The notes under the pieces were generated by a model. That model was not told the DNA's origin and searched no databases. It was given only the letters and a program-made list of their open reading frames with translations. Made by a program: the position numbers and the translations under genes. DNA of 64,000 nucleotides from Dolomitihabitans soli (lineage in GTDB: Bacteria > Actinomycetota > Actinomycetes > Streptosporangiales > Streptosporangiaceae), in contig NZ_JAKNTW010000022.1 in NCBI RefSeq assembly GCF_022213955.1, positions 62,001 to 126,000 on the forward strand, in the 5' to 3' direction. This document shows positions 1 to 7,540 of the stretch, piece after piece (position 1 is the first letter of the stretch; every line of letters starts with the position of its first letter).

Positions 1-985
1 ACGGCTGGTCGTGGTCGAGATCGTCGAGCCTGGCGCGGAGGGCGGCCAGGGTCGTGGCGGTGGCCAGCGCGCGGCGGGTCTCGGTGCCGGCCGCGAACCC
101 CTTGAGGTACCACCCGATGTGCTTGCGGAAGTCGGCGACCCCGTGCCACTCGCTGCCGAAGGACTCCACCAGCAGCCCGGCGTGCCGCGACATGGTGGCG
201 ACGACCTCGCCCAGGGCCGGCCGGGCGGGCTCCGCCGTACCGTCGGCCAGGATCGCGAGGTCGCGGAACAGCCACGGCCGGCCCAGGCACCCGCGCCCCA
301 CCACCACGCCGTCGCACCCGGTGCGCGCGACCATGCGCTGCGCGTCGGCGGCGCTCCAGATGTCGCCGTTGCCCAGCACCGGAATCTCCGGCACGGCGTC
401 CTTCAGACGGGCGATCGCCTCCCAGTCGGCCGTGCCGCCGTAGTGCTGCACCGCCGTACGCCCGTGCAGCGCGACCGCGGAGACGCCCTCCTCCACGGCG
501 ATCCGTCCCGCGTCGAGGTAGGTCAGGTGATCGTCGTCGATGCCCTTGCGCATCTTCATGGTGACCGGCAGCGCACCCGCGCCCTCGACCGCGGCCCGCA
601 GGATCGCCCGCAGCAGGTTCCGCTTGTACGGCAGCGCGGAACCACCTCCGCGCCTGGTCACCTTGGGCACCGGGCAGCCGAAGTTGAGGTCGATGTGGTC
701 GGCGAGGTCCTCTTCCGCGATCATCCGGGCCGCACGGCCGACCGTCTGCGGGTCGACGCCGTAGAGCTGGACGGAGCGCGGGCTCTCCCCCGGCTCGAAG
801 CCGATCATCGTGAACGTCTTGGCGTTGCGCTCGACCAGCGCCCGCGTCGTGATCATCTCGGAGACGAAGAGGCCGCCGCCCTGCTCCCGGCACAGGGTGC
901 GGTACGGCGCGCTGGTGATGCCCGCCATCGGGGCGAGCACCACAGGGGGCCAGACCTCGATCGGCCCGATCTTCAACGCCTTCAC
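1..985 (-). CDS. dus: tRNA-dihydrouridine synthase (partial, 3' end beyond window)
   Basis: Reduces uridine to dihydrouridine in the D-loop of tRNA using FMN and NADPH, in the cytoplasm. Read from the reverse strand, the protein opens with a TIM-barrel strand (VVLAPMAG near residue 15), carries the catalytic cysteine in NFGCP (C104), and has the FMN/phosphate motifs HGRT and GNGDI and a late GRGCLGRPW. About 328 residues are present; the frame is still open at base 1, so the C-terminus is missing. The start is taken as GTG at 985, which has AAAGGG six to eight bases upstream. It is divergent from the ACT protein. The actinobacterial single-copy type is DusB-like. Family assignment is firm; the exact tRNA position is not shown by sequence. 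Confidence 0.93.
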   Translation of the reverse strand, partial: MKALKIGPIEVWPPVVLAPMAGITSAPYRTLCREQGGGLFVSEMITTRALVERNAKTFTMIGFEPGESPRSVQLYGVDPQTVGRAARMIAEEDLADHIDLNFGCPVPKVTRRGGGSALPYKRNLLRAILRAAVEGAGALPVTMKMRKGIDDDHLTYLDAGRIAVEEGVSAVALHGRTAVQHYGGTADWEAIARLKDAVPEIPVLGNGDIWSAADAQRMVARTGCDGVVVGRGCLGRPWLFRDLAILADGTAEPARPALGEVVATMSRHAGLLVESFGSEWHGVADFRKHIGWYLKGFAAGTETRRALATATTLAALRARLDDLDHDQP

Positions 986-1037
986 TCACCCTTTCTACCT
1001 CTACTCTGGAGGAGACTCGCCATCGGGAAGGTTCGCG

Positions 1038-1691
1038 ATGCTGCTGCGACTACGGATCTCGCTACCCGACCGGCCCGGGTCCCTTGGCCAGGTCACCCGC
1101 GCCCTCGGCGTCGCCGGGGCCGACATCACCCAGGTCGTCGTCCTGGACCGGGGAGGCGGCCGGGCGGTCGACGACCTGACCGTCTTCTGGCCGGACAGCG
1201 CTCCTCGCGAGGACGTGGCGCAGAGCCTGCTGAGCGTGCCCGGCGTGCGCGTCGAAGGGATCTGGACGACCCGCGAGGCTCCGGGCACCTATCCGGAGCT
1301 GGAGATTCTCAAGTACATCGGCACCGCCGGCGACCGCGCGCTGGCCACGCTGATCGACTCCATGCCGGTCCTGTTCAGCGCGGACTGGGCGGCGGCGGCC
1401 ACCGAGGGCATCCCGCACGCCCGGGTCCACGCGAGCTGGCGGGCCCCCGGCGAGATCGACTTCCCCGAGACCCCGCCCCGCCCCACCGCCCGCACCCTCG
1501 ACTCGGGTCTGCACGTCATCGCCGCCCCGCTGCCGCCGCTCGCCCTCGTCTTCCTGCTCGCCCGCTCCGAGGGGCCGGCCTTCCACCGCATCGAGGTCCA
1601 CCGCCTCACCGGCATCCTGGAGATCTTCCTCACCCTCCCCGCGGTGGAACGCGGCGTCGCCCGCCGGCTCCGCAGGACGAACGCCGACTGA
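1038..1691 (+). CDS. ACT-domain protein
   Basis: A 217-residue cytoplasmic protein. Residues 1-70 form an ACT domain (LRISLPDRPGSLGQV at the N-terminus, typical of amino-acid binding regulatory modules). The rest, about residues 75-217, has no motif I recognise and may be a degenerate second sensing domain. The ATG at 1038 is preceded by GGGAAGG seven bases upstream, so the longer frame starting near 810 is rejected. The gene is divergent from dus and lies just before the tRNA cluster. Ligand and partner cannot be told from sequence. Confidence 0.8.
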   Translation: MLLRLRISLPDRPGSLGQVTRALGVAGADITQVVVLDRGGGRAVDDLTVFWPDSAPREDVAQSLLSVPGVRVEGIWTTREAPGTYPELEILKYIGTAGDRALATLIDSMPVLFSADWAAAATEGIPHARVHASWRAPGEIDFPETPPRPTARTLDSGLHVIAAPLPPLALVFLLARSEGPAFHRIEVHRLTGILEIFLTLPAVERGVARRLRRTNAD

Positions 1692-1766
1692 CTTTCCGGT
1701 TACACACCGGCCTCCAAAACCCGCTAGAGTTCTCTGCGTGACGTCGGGTCCGCCCGGCGAGATCAC

Positions 1767-1838
1767 GCGGACGTGGCTCAGTGGTAGAGCATCACCTTGC
1801 CAAGGTGAGGGTCGCGGGTTCGAATCCCGTCGTCCGCT
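1767..1838 (+). tRNA. tRNA-Gly (GCC)
   Basis: A 72-nt cloverleaf. The acceptor stem GCGGACG pairs with CGTCCGC, the anticodon GCC is at 1799-1801, the T-arm contains GGTTCGAATCC, and the discriminator is T1838. CCA is not encoded. It is the first gene of a Gly-Cys-Val tRNA cluster. Confidence 0.97.
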
Positions 1839-1851
1839 CGGGTTCGCTCCC

Positions 1852-1922
1852 GGTGGAGTGGCCGAGAGGCGAGGCAGCGGCCTGCAAAGCCGCGTACACG
1901 GGTTCAAATCCCGTCTCCACCT
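1852..1922 (+). tRNA. tRNA-Cys (GCA)
   Basis: A 71-nt cloverleaf. The acceptor GGTGGAG pairs with CTCCACC, the anticodon GCA is at 1884-1886, and the discriminator is T1922, as expected for tRNA-Cys (U73). CCA is not encoded. It lies 13 nt after tRNA-Gly. Confidence 0.97.
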
Positions 1923-1932
1923 CGTTAGACGA

Positions 1933-2007
1933 GGGCGATTAGCTCAGTGGGAGAGCGCTACCTTGACACGGTAGAAGTCACTGGTTCAATCCCAGTATCG
2001 CCCACCA
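1933..2007 (+). tRNA. tRNA-Val (GAC)
   Basis: The acceptor GGGCGAT pairs with ATCGCCC, the anticodon GAC is at 1965-1967, the discriminator is A2004, and CCA follows at 2005-2007, so the 3' CCA is encoded here, unlike in the two preceding tRNAs. Confidence 0.96.
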
Positions 2008-2013
2008 ACGTTT

Positions 2014-2034
2014 CCCCAGGTCAACGGCCTGGGG
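2014..2034 (+). terminator. Terminator hairpin of the tRNA cluster
   Basis: CCCCAGG (2014-2020) and CCTGGGG (2028-2034) form a perfect 7-bp stem with a 7-nt loop seven bases after tRNA-Val. There is only a weak T-run after it, as is usual in high-GC actinomycetes. Confidence 0.75.
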
Positions 2035-2131
2035 ATTCGTCATTTCCGGACCGTTGCCCCCGGCGGGTCACCGCCCGTCCCAGGCCCGTGAAGCAGTGCG
2101 CGCTCCGGCGTCCGGGGCCTCAGCCGTCCGG

Positions 2132-2228
2132 CACGCACCCACCGCGAGCTCGCCACACACCCACGCGAGCTCGTCACGCACCCACCGCTAGCTCGTCACG
2201 CACCCACCGCGAGCTCATCACGCACCCA
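2132..2228. repeat. Four degenerate ~22-bp tandem repeats
   Basis: Four head-to-tail units built on CCACCGCGAGCTCGTCACGC lie in the ~330-bp gene-free stretch between the tRNA terminator and the VOC gene. Copies differ at a few positions (GCTAGC or GCGAGC cores, GTCACG or GCCACA). There is no spacer sequence, so this is not a CRISPR. Apart from this and a GC-rich flank I see nothing in the stretch. Confidence 0.7.
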
Positions 2229-2368
2229 GCCGGAGACACCGATCAAGGTCCGGGCGGCAAGGCACCGCGGACCGGGCCGGCCCGGCGCTCCCGGGTGCCT
2301 ACTGCGTCGCGGCCCTGGGCCGTTTAAGGGTTGGCTGCGTGCGGTTGATGCCCGGTAGTGTGCCGATC

Positions 2369-2743
2369 ATGGCTTGTCGCATTTCCGAGCTGGTGATCCC
2401 ATGCCGGGATCCGCAACGGCTGGCGGCGTTCTGGTGCGAGGTGCTGGGCTTCATCGTGCTCGACACCGAGGACGCCGGCGCGGTGGAGATCGGACCGCGG
2501 GAAGGGTTCGGCGGATTGCAGCCGACCCTGGTCTTCAGCCCCACCACCGAGCCCAAGGCGGGCAACCTGCGGCTGCACTTCGACGTCAACGCCACCGACC
2601 GCGATCAGGACGCCGAACTCGAACGTCTCCTGAAGCTCGGGGCGCGCCCGGCCGACATCGGCCAGGCCGGCGAGGAGCCCTGGCACGTCCTGGCCGACCC
2701 CGAAGGCAACGAATTCTGCCTTCTGCGAGCCCGCCTGAGCTGA
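2369..2743 (+). CDS. VOC (glyoxalase/bleomycin-resistance) family protein
   Basis: A 124-residue, single-module vicinal-oxygen-chelate protein: beta-alpha-beta-beta-beta pattern with ISELVIPCRDPQRLAAFW at the N-terminus, LRLHFDV mid-way and the closing DPEGNEFCLL. It is in the size range of dimeric glyoxalase-like proteins of unknown substrate common in actinomycetes. ATG 2369 is chosen over the upstream GTG at 2339 because family alignments begin at the first beta strand; the SD is weak (GGTAG). The gene stands alone. Whether it is a resistance protein, a lyase or an isomerase cannot be told. Confidence 0.83.
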   Translation: MACRISELVIPCRDPQRLAAFWCEVLGFIVLDTEDAGAVEIGPREGFGGLQPTLVFSPTTEPKAGNLRLHFDVNATDRDQDAELERLLKLGARPADIGQAGEEPWHVLADPEGNEFCLLRARLS

Positions 2744-2896
2744 ACATCGGCCCGCACCGGCAAACGATCCCTACGTGAGGACTTCGCGCGCATGACGCCG
2801 CCTGCTCTTTAGACCTGACACCTTCCCTGCGCATCGGTCGCCGACGACGCCGTCGGCTCTGTTTTCCGTGCTCTTCGTCAGGTCTTCAGAGAGATC

Positions 2897-3457
2897 ATGT
2901 CTTCACATCCTCATATCGTGCTGCCCTGGGCGGTGCGGCGCACCCGCCTGCCTCTGCTCGCCCTCCGGTGCGTGGCCTGCCCTTCCGGCCGCGCCACCAT
3001 CGGCGACGGCAAATTCCGCGTCAACGCCAACGGCAAACTTCTCGACGTCTGGCTCCTGGTCAACTGCGTTTCCTGTGACCGGACCGGCAAGCTCACCGTC
3101 CACGATCGTGTCCCGGTCCGCTCACTGCCCGCTGACCTTCTGGCCGGTTACTCGGCCAACTCGCCTTCCCTCGTCGTGGATACCCTGCTCGACCCGTTGA
3201 TCGCCCGGCGCAACCGGTTCGCGCTCGATTGGGACGGGTGCTGGGAACTCCACGCACCTCCCGTTCCCGAGGGTCCGTGGCCCCTTCAGATCACGGTCAC
3301 CTTCGACGATCCCGTGCCGGTCCGTCCCGAAGGGCTCATCGCTCATGGATTAGGCATCAGCCGTAACGAGATCGCCCACAGAGTCAAGATCGATATCCCG
3401 CTGAACCGCAGGACGAAACTGGACTTCTCATTCGTCCTGGTGTGGTCGGTTCAGTAG
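2897..3457 (+). CDS. DUF1062 family protein
   Basis: A 186-residue protein that matches my recollection of the DUF1062 (COG4332) family. The N-terminal half has a Cys pair likely to bind zinc (RCVACPSG and NCVSCDRTG), followed by LRSLPADLL-like and RNEIAHR segments; the C-terminal part has the short charged strand RTKLDFSFVLVW. ATG 2897 follows CAGAGAGA. Function of the family is unknown; in genomes it is usually a lone soluble protein. Its last codons overlap the end of a coding-like fragment on the other strand. Confidence 0.75.
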   Translation: MSSHPHIVLPWAVRRTRLPLLALRCVACPSGRATIGDGKFRVNANGKLLDVWLLVNCVSCDRTGKLTVHDRVPVRSLPADLLAGYSANSPSLVVDTLLDPLIARRNRFALDWDGCWELHAPPVPEGPWPLQITVTFDDPVPVRPEGLIAHGLGISRNEIAHRVKIDIPLNRRTKLDFSFVLVWSVQ

Positions 3458-3660
3458 GTCCAGGTGTCGGTGCGACGCTCTCCGCCGAGGCAGAAGACGG
3501 CTGTGCCGTGTTCTGCCTCGGTCAGGTCGACGCGGATCCAGCCGACTGCCCTAGCGCGAAGGCGGCCCTGATCAGCCTGCGGCCGGCTCGGTGAGCCGGT
3601 CCTCCAGATCGGCGATCATCTGGGTCAGCAAGATAACGTCAGCAGATTCGCCGCCCGCCT
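3451..3660 (-). pseudogene. Possible protein remnant, two frames
   Basis: On the reverse strand two short coding-like stretches lie in different frames. One ends with a stop at 3572 and reads through LLTQMIADLEDRLTEPAAG; the other ends at 3451 and reads WIRVDLTEAEHGTAVFCLGG then ERRTDTWTY. Amino-acid composition is normal for actinomycete proteins, and the tail overlaps the end of the DUF1062 gene. This could be a frameshifted relic of one gene. I do not recognise the family. The remaining ~430 bp up to 4091 is relatively AT-rich and I see no convincing gene there. Confidence 0.3.
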
Positions 3661-4091
3661 CTCATCCATGTTCTCGGCGAACTCCAGGCATTCACTCACC
3701 CCCGAACCGGCGCTTGTCACCTTTGCCAAAAACATGTACGCACCACACAAAACCGCGCAACCTAACGAAGTACGAATACCCAAATGGCATTTCACCCTCG
3801 CCTGGCGGACCGGCCGTAAAGGACGAACCGCTGACCGCCTTCGTGTGTCGGCTGGGACGGAAGAGCCGCTGGCACCGCTCAAAGGGCCCTTTCGCCCTGC
3901 CACCACCTCATCCCCGCAGAGCGCCCGATGAGCCGTCTCCGGGCGCATATCGATTCCATGAAACATTCATCGGCATTGACAATCTTCTAGCATTCGTCAT
4001 CTATTAAGGACGCACCTCCCGCCAAATCACCGAAATCGGCGAGATGGGCATGCGCGGATTCGCTGCGCACCAAACAGAAAGGAGAGGCGGC

Positions 4092-4478
4092 ATGAGATCT
4101 GTCAAGCAGGCCATGATCACCGTGCTGGCGCTGGCCACGTTGCTCATGGTGTCGGTCGGCGCCGGCACGGCGTGGGCCTCGACGGGCGACGGCACTGCCG
4201 GTACATCCCCCGTCGCCGAGGTGGCCGACGGCTTCAGCATGACCGAATGGGACGACCTCCCCGATAATCTCGGGACATCGCAGGCGGCGGCGGACTCCTG
4301 CATCCCCGTGGCCGGACCGGGCGTGCGGATGACCTTCTACTGCGACCTCTCGGTGCGGAGCACCCTGTGGGTCTACTGCGAAGGCGTGACGATCGAGATT
4401 CGCATGAACCCCGGCAGGTGGGCGCCGTCCGGCAGTTGCCCCGGCTACCGGGGATACCGCCTCGTGCCCGCGGTCTGA
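4092..4478 (+). CDS. Small secreted four-cysteine protein
   Basis: A 128-residue protein with a clear Sec signal peptide: a charged start (MRSVKQ), a hydrophobic core about residues 8-28 and a likely cleavage after AWA near residue 31. The mature part has four cysteines (DSC, FYC, VYC, GSC) that could make two disulfides, and ends GYRGYRLVPAV. ATG 4092 has a strong SD (AAAGGAGAG) and is preferred to the in-frame start at 4044, whose leader would precede the signal peptide. No family recognised; a secreted inhibitor or cell-surface peptide is a guess. A strong terminator follows. Confidence 0.72.
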   Translation: MRSVKQAMITVLALATLLMVSVGAGTAWASTGDGTAGTSPVAEVADGFSMTEWDDLPDNLGTSQAAADSCIPVAGPGVRMTFYCDLSVRSTLWVYCEGVTIEIRMNPGRWAPSGSCPGYRGYRLVPAV

Positions 4479-4504
4479 GCCGAACTCAACGGCGCGAGCT
4501 GAAA

Positions 4505-4536
4505 GGGTCTGCGGGATCCACGGATCCCGCAGACCC
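4505..4536. terminator. Perfect 15-bp hairpin terminator
   Basis: GGGTCTGCGGGATCC (4505-4519) and GGATCCCGCAGACCC (4522-4536) are a perfect inverted repeat with a 2-base centre, placed 26 bases after the secreted protein and 88 bases from the end of the convergent P450, so it can serve both. Confidence 0.8.
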
Positions 4537-4624
4537 GGTGGATCACAGAGGCGGCGTACGCGCACCCCGTCGCGCCGCCCGGAACGCGCCGGATGGCGTC
4601 GCCGGTCGAGTGCGGCCCGAGGGC

Positions 4625-5869
4625 TCAGGCTTCGAGGCCCGCCGCGTCGCGCTCGCCGGCCCCGGCCGACGCGAATCGCACGGGGAGATCGGTGAGGCCG
4701 CGGACGATCGAGCCGGTCTGCTTCCAGACGAGCCGATCGGCGGCGGCGCGCGCGAGTGACAGGCCGGGGAAGCGGGCCAGCAGTGTGCCGATGGCGATGT
4801 GGCCCTCCACCCGGGCCAGCGGAGCGCCCAGACAGAAGTGGATACCGTGGCCGAACGCCAGGTGACGGTTGTCGGCACGAGTGATGTCGAGCGCGTCAGG
4901 CTCGCCGAACGCCCGAGGGTCGCGGTGCGCGGCGCCGAGGGAGACGTGCACCCAGGCGCCCTTCGGGATGACGGTTCCGGCGATCTCCAGGTCCTCAAGG
5001 GCGATGCGCTGGCTCGCGCGCTCCACCGGGGCGTCGTAGCGCAGCAGTTCCTCGATCGCCTGAGGCAGCAACTCGGGGCGCCGCCTCAGCAGTTCGAGCT
5101 GGTCAGGGGCGCGGAGCAGGGCGAGGACGCCGTTGCCGATGAGGTTCACCGTGGTCTCGTGGCCGGCGATGAGCAGCAGGGCGATGGTGCCCAGCAGTTC
5201 GGCGTCGGACAGCGGCGTCTCGCCGTCGCGGACCGCGACCAGCGCGCTGATCAGGTCGTCACGCGGTTCCGCGCGCCGCTCGGCGAAGATCCCGTTGAGA
5301 TAGGCGTTGAAGGTGCGCGCGGTCGCGCGCCTGAGCTCCTGTCGCTCCGGGGAGAGATCGGGCACGGTGAGGATCGAGGTCCACTCGCGGAAGTCGGCCT
5401 GGTCTTCGGCGGGCACGCCGAGCAGCTCGCAGATCACGATGATGGGCAGCGGGAAGGCGAAGGCCTCGATGAGATCGGCCTCGTCGCGCCCCTCGATCCC
5501 GTCGAGCAGTTCGTCGGCGATCTCCTGGATCCGCGGCCGCAGGGCCTCCACCCGGCGCGGCGTGAACGCCTTCGCCACCAGACCCCGCAGCCGGGTGTGG
5601 TCGGGCGGGTCGATGCCCAGCAGGGTGCCGCTGAAGAACGCCCCGCCCAGGACGGGCACCGCGCTGCGATCGGGGTCCTTCGACAGCCGCGGGTCGTTGA
5701 GCGCCGCGCGGCCGTGCTCGTAGTCGACGACCAGGAAGGCCGGCACCCCGGGCGGGAAGTCGATGCGGTGGACCGGCCCGGCCGCGCGCAGTTCGGCGTG
5801 CCGGGCGTACGGGTCGGCGGCGTAGCCGGCGCTGAGGAGGAACTCGGTCGGCAGCGTCTCCCGCGTCAT
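4625..5869 (-). CDS. Cytochrome P450
   Basis: A 414-residue soluble bacterial P450 that would hydroxylate or epoxidise a small molecule with electrons from ferredoxin. Visible motifs: I-helix oxygen-activation AGHETT (235-240), K-helix ExxR as EELLR (273-277), and the heme loop FGHGIHFCLG with proximal cysteine C346. Length and motifs resemble the CYP107/CYP105 groups of actinomycetes. ATG 5869 overlaps the stop of the methyltransferase gene (ATGA), so the two are translationally coupled. No ferredoxin gene is next to it. The substrate is unknown. Confidence 0.93.
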   Translation of the reverse strand: MTRETLPTEFLLSAGYAADPYARHAELRAAGPVHRIDFPPGVPAFLVVDYEHGRAALNDPRLSKDPDRSAVPVLGGAFFSGTLLGIDPPDHTRLRGLVAKAFTPRRVEALRPRIQEIADELLDGIEGRDEADLIEAFAFPLPIIVICELLGVPAEDQADFREWTSILTVPDLSPERQELRRATARTFNAYLNGIFAERRAEPRDDLISALVAVRDGETPLSDAELLGTIALLLIAGHETTVNLIGNGVLALLRAPDQLELLRRRPELLPQAIEELLRYDAPVERASQRIALEDLEIAGTVIPKGAWVHVSLGAAHRDPRAFGEPDALDITRADNRHLAFGHGIHFCLGAPLARVEGHIAIGTLLARFPGLSLARAAADRLVWKQTGSIVRGLTDLPVRFASAGAGERDAAGLEA

Positions 5870-6690
5870 CGCACCCTGCCCACGCCGGCGAGGAAGCCGG
5901 CCTTGCTCAGGTTGGGTTCGACGTCCTGGTACGGCGGGCGCCAGGCCTCCACCGGGACGATGCCGGGTTCGAGCAGATCCATGCCGTCGAAGTAGGCGCG
6001 GATCTGCTCGGGCGTACGCGGCACGATGTCGCCGGCGGCCGTGGACGCGTACGCGTTGCGGACCTTGGCTTCGAGCGCCCTGCCGATCCTGCCCGCGTGA
6101 CCGTGCGAGATGACCAGGTAGCTGCCGGGAACGAGCCGCTCGCGCAGGGCCGCCACGATCGCGGCGGCCTCCTCGTCGTCGCGGACGAAGTGCAGGATGG
6201 CCAGGAGCATGACGACGACGGGCCGGTCGAAGTCGAGCTGGGCGAGCACCTTCGGGTGGTCCAGGATTCCCTTGGGGTCGCGCACGTCGCCCTGGATGAC
6301 CGTGGTGAACGGGTTCTTGGCCAGCAGGGCCCTGCCGTGGGTCAGCACGATGGGATCGTGGTCCACGTAGACCACCCGGGAGTCGGGGGCGGCCCGCTGC
6401 GCCACCTGGTGCACGTTCTCCTGGGTCGGCAGCCCGGAGCCGATGTCGAGGAACTGCCGGAGCCCCTCCTGCGCCACCATCGTCACGACCCTGGACAGCA
6501 ACTCCCGGTTGGCCCGGGTGAACTCCCGGACGTACGGCATGGCCGCCAGCACCTTGTCGGCCGCCGCCCGGTCGGACGCGAAGTTGTCCTTGCCGCCGAG
6601 ATAGTAGTCGTACATCCTGGCCACGCTCGGAAGATGCGGGTCGACGACCCACTCCGGAGGTTGCTCCTGTGCTGTCATGACCAGAGACAT
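5866..6690 (-). CDS. DUF574 SAM-dependent methyltransferase
   Basis: A 274-residue protein of the actinomycete DUF574 (methyltransferase_19) family. The N-terminal RMYDYYLGGKDNFASDR (about residues 25-41) is the family signature; LDIGSGLPT (81-89) is the SAM-binding loop, and YVDHDP (108-113) and GDVRDP follow as the acidic and adenine-binding loops. Substrate is unknown in the family, which is greatly expanded in this order. Start: ATG 6690 or the internal ATG 6678; neither has a strong SD. It is coupled by ATGA overlap to the P450, suggesting the two tailor one compound or respond to one signal. Confidence 0.88.
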   Translation of the reverse strand: MSLVMTAQEQPPEWVVDPHLPSVARMYDYYLGGKDNFASDRAAADKVLAAMPYVREFTRANRELLSRVVTMVAQEGLRQFLDIGSGLPTQENVHQVAQRAAPDSRVVYVDHDPIVLTHGRALLAKNPFTTVIQGDVRDPKGILDHPKVLAQLDFDRPVVVMLLAILHFVRDDEEAAAIVAALRERLVPGSYLVISHGHAGRIGRALEAKVRNAYASTAAGDIVPRTPEQIRAYFDGMDLLEPGIVPVEAWRPPYQDVEPNLSKAGFLAGVGRVR

Positions 6691-6827
6691 CCGCTTAATG
6701 GTGTCATAGCCGGATATTAAAGCCATCTCGGCCGCGCCGTTGATCAATCGCCAAGAGTGACGGCCCCATTCTCGCGCACCCCGGTCAGGCCAGGTGACCG
6801 AAATCCGCGAAACGGTCGCCGTGCGGA

Positions 6828-7355
6828 TCAGCCGAGGCGGCCGACGTGCGCGAGGGCCTGCTTCAGCAGTACCCCCTGCCCGCCCGGCATCTCCTGCTGG
6901 ACCATCGGCGAGGCCGCCTCCTCCGGCGTGAACCAGACGAGATCGAGAGCGTCCTGCCGGGGCCGGCAGTCTCCGGCGACCGGCACGATGTAGGCGAGGG
7001 CCACGGCGTGCTGCCGCGGATCGTGGTACGGCGTGACACCCGGCGTCGGGAAGTACTCCGCGACGGTGAACGGCTGCGGGGAGACTGGGACGCGAGGCAG
7101 GGCCACCGGGCCGAGATCCTTCTCCAGGTGCCGCAGCAGGGCGTCGCGGACCCGCTCGTGGTGGTGCACCCGTCCCGAGACCAGCGCCCGGCTGACATTT
7201 CCCTCCGGTCCGATCCGCAGCAGCAGGCCCACCCTGCTGACCTCGCCGCTGTCGTCGACGCGCACCGGCACGGCGTCGATGTAGAGGATCGGCATTCGGC
7301 CGCGCGCCTGTTCCAGTTCGTCCGGAGAAAGCCAGCCAGGCGCAGTATCGGTCAT
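6828..7355 (-). CDS. DUF4916 NUDIX-like hydrolase
   Basis: A 175-residue protein. The N-terminus (GWLSPDELEQARGRMPILY) is the hallmark of DUF4916, a NUDIX-superfamily group of actinomycetes. The expected NUDIX box is present only as a degenerate form around HLEKDLG, so pyrophosphatase activity is not certain. ATG 7355 follows GAGGGGT with about seven bases spacing; the GTG nine bases upstream overlaps that SD and is rejected. It lies 137 bp upstream of the methyltransferase in the same direction and could be read with it. Confidence 0.8.
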   Translation of the reverse strand: MTDTAPGWLSPDELEQARGRMPILYIDAVPVRVDDSGEVSRVGLLLRIGPEGNVSRALVSGRVHHHERVRDALLRHLEKDLGPVALPRVPVSPQPFTVAEYFPTPGVTPYHDPRQHAVALAYIVPVAGDCRPRQDALDLVWFTPEEAASPMVQQEMPGGQGVLLKQALAHVGRLG

Positions 7356-7540
7356 TTCGGTCACCCCTCGATCGTACGTCCCTGACGGCGCCGGCGGCAC
7401 GAATGGCCGCCGGCGCCGCGTGGGTGTCGGCACTCCCGGAGCCGGCGCCGGCCTTCGCGCGGCCCCTGCCCCACACGGGTCCGGCCGAGATTCTGCCACG
7501 CCTTACCGGGCGCTCGCCGGTGCGGGGCCGGTCCTGCGGC

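Noticed and set aside
11-1741. Long open frame on the plus strand across dus and the ACT gene
   Set aside because: It is the antisense of dus with arginine/glycine/histidine-rich composition; dus motifs are on the other strand.
1767-2007. tRNA as attachment site of an integrated element
   Set aside because: I see no integrase gene and no second copy of a tRNA 3' end in the window.
2132-2228. CRISPR array
   Set aside because: Units are contiguous with no unique spacers, and no cas gene is in the window.
3625-3966. Open frames in the 3.5-4.0 kb gap
   Set aside because: Composition is unlike actinomycete proteins, no SD, and they overlap on both strands.
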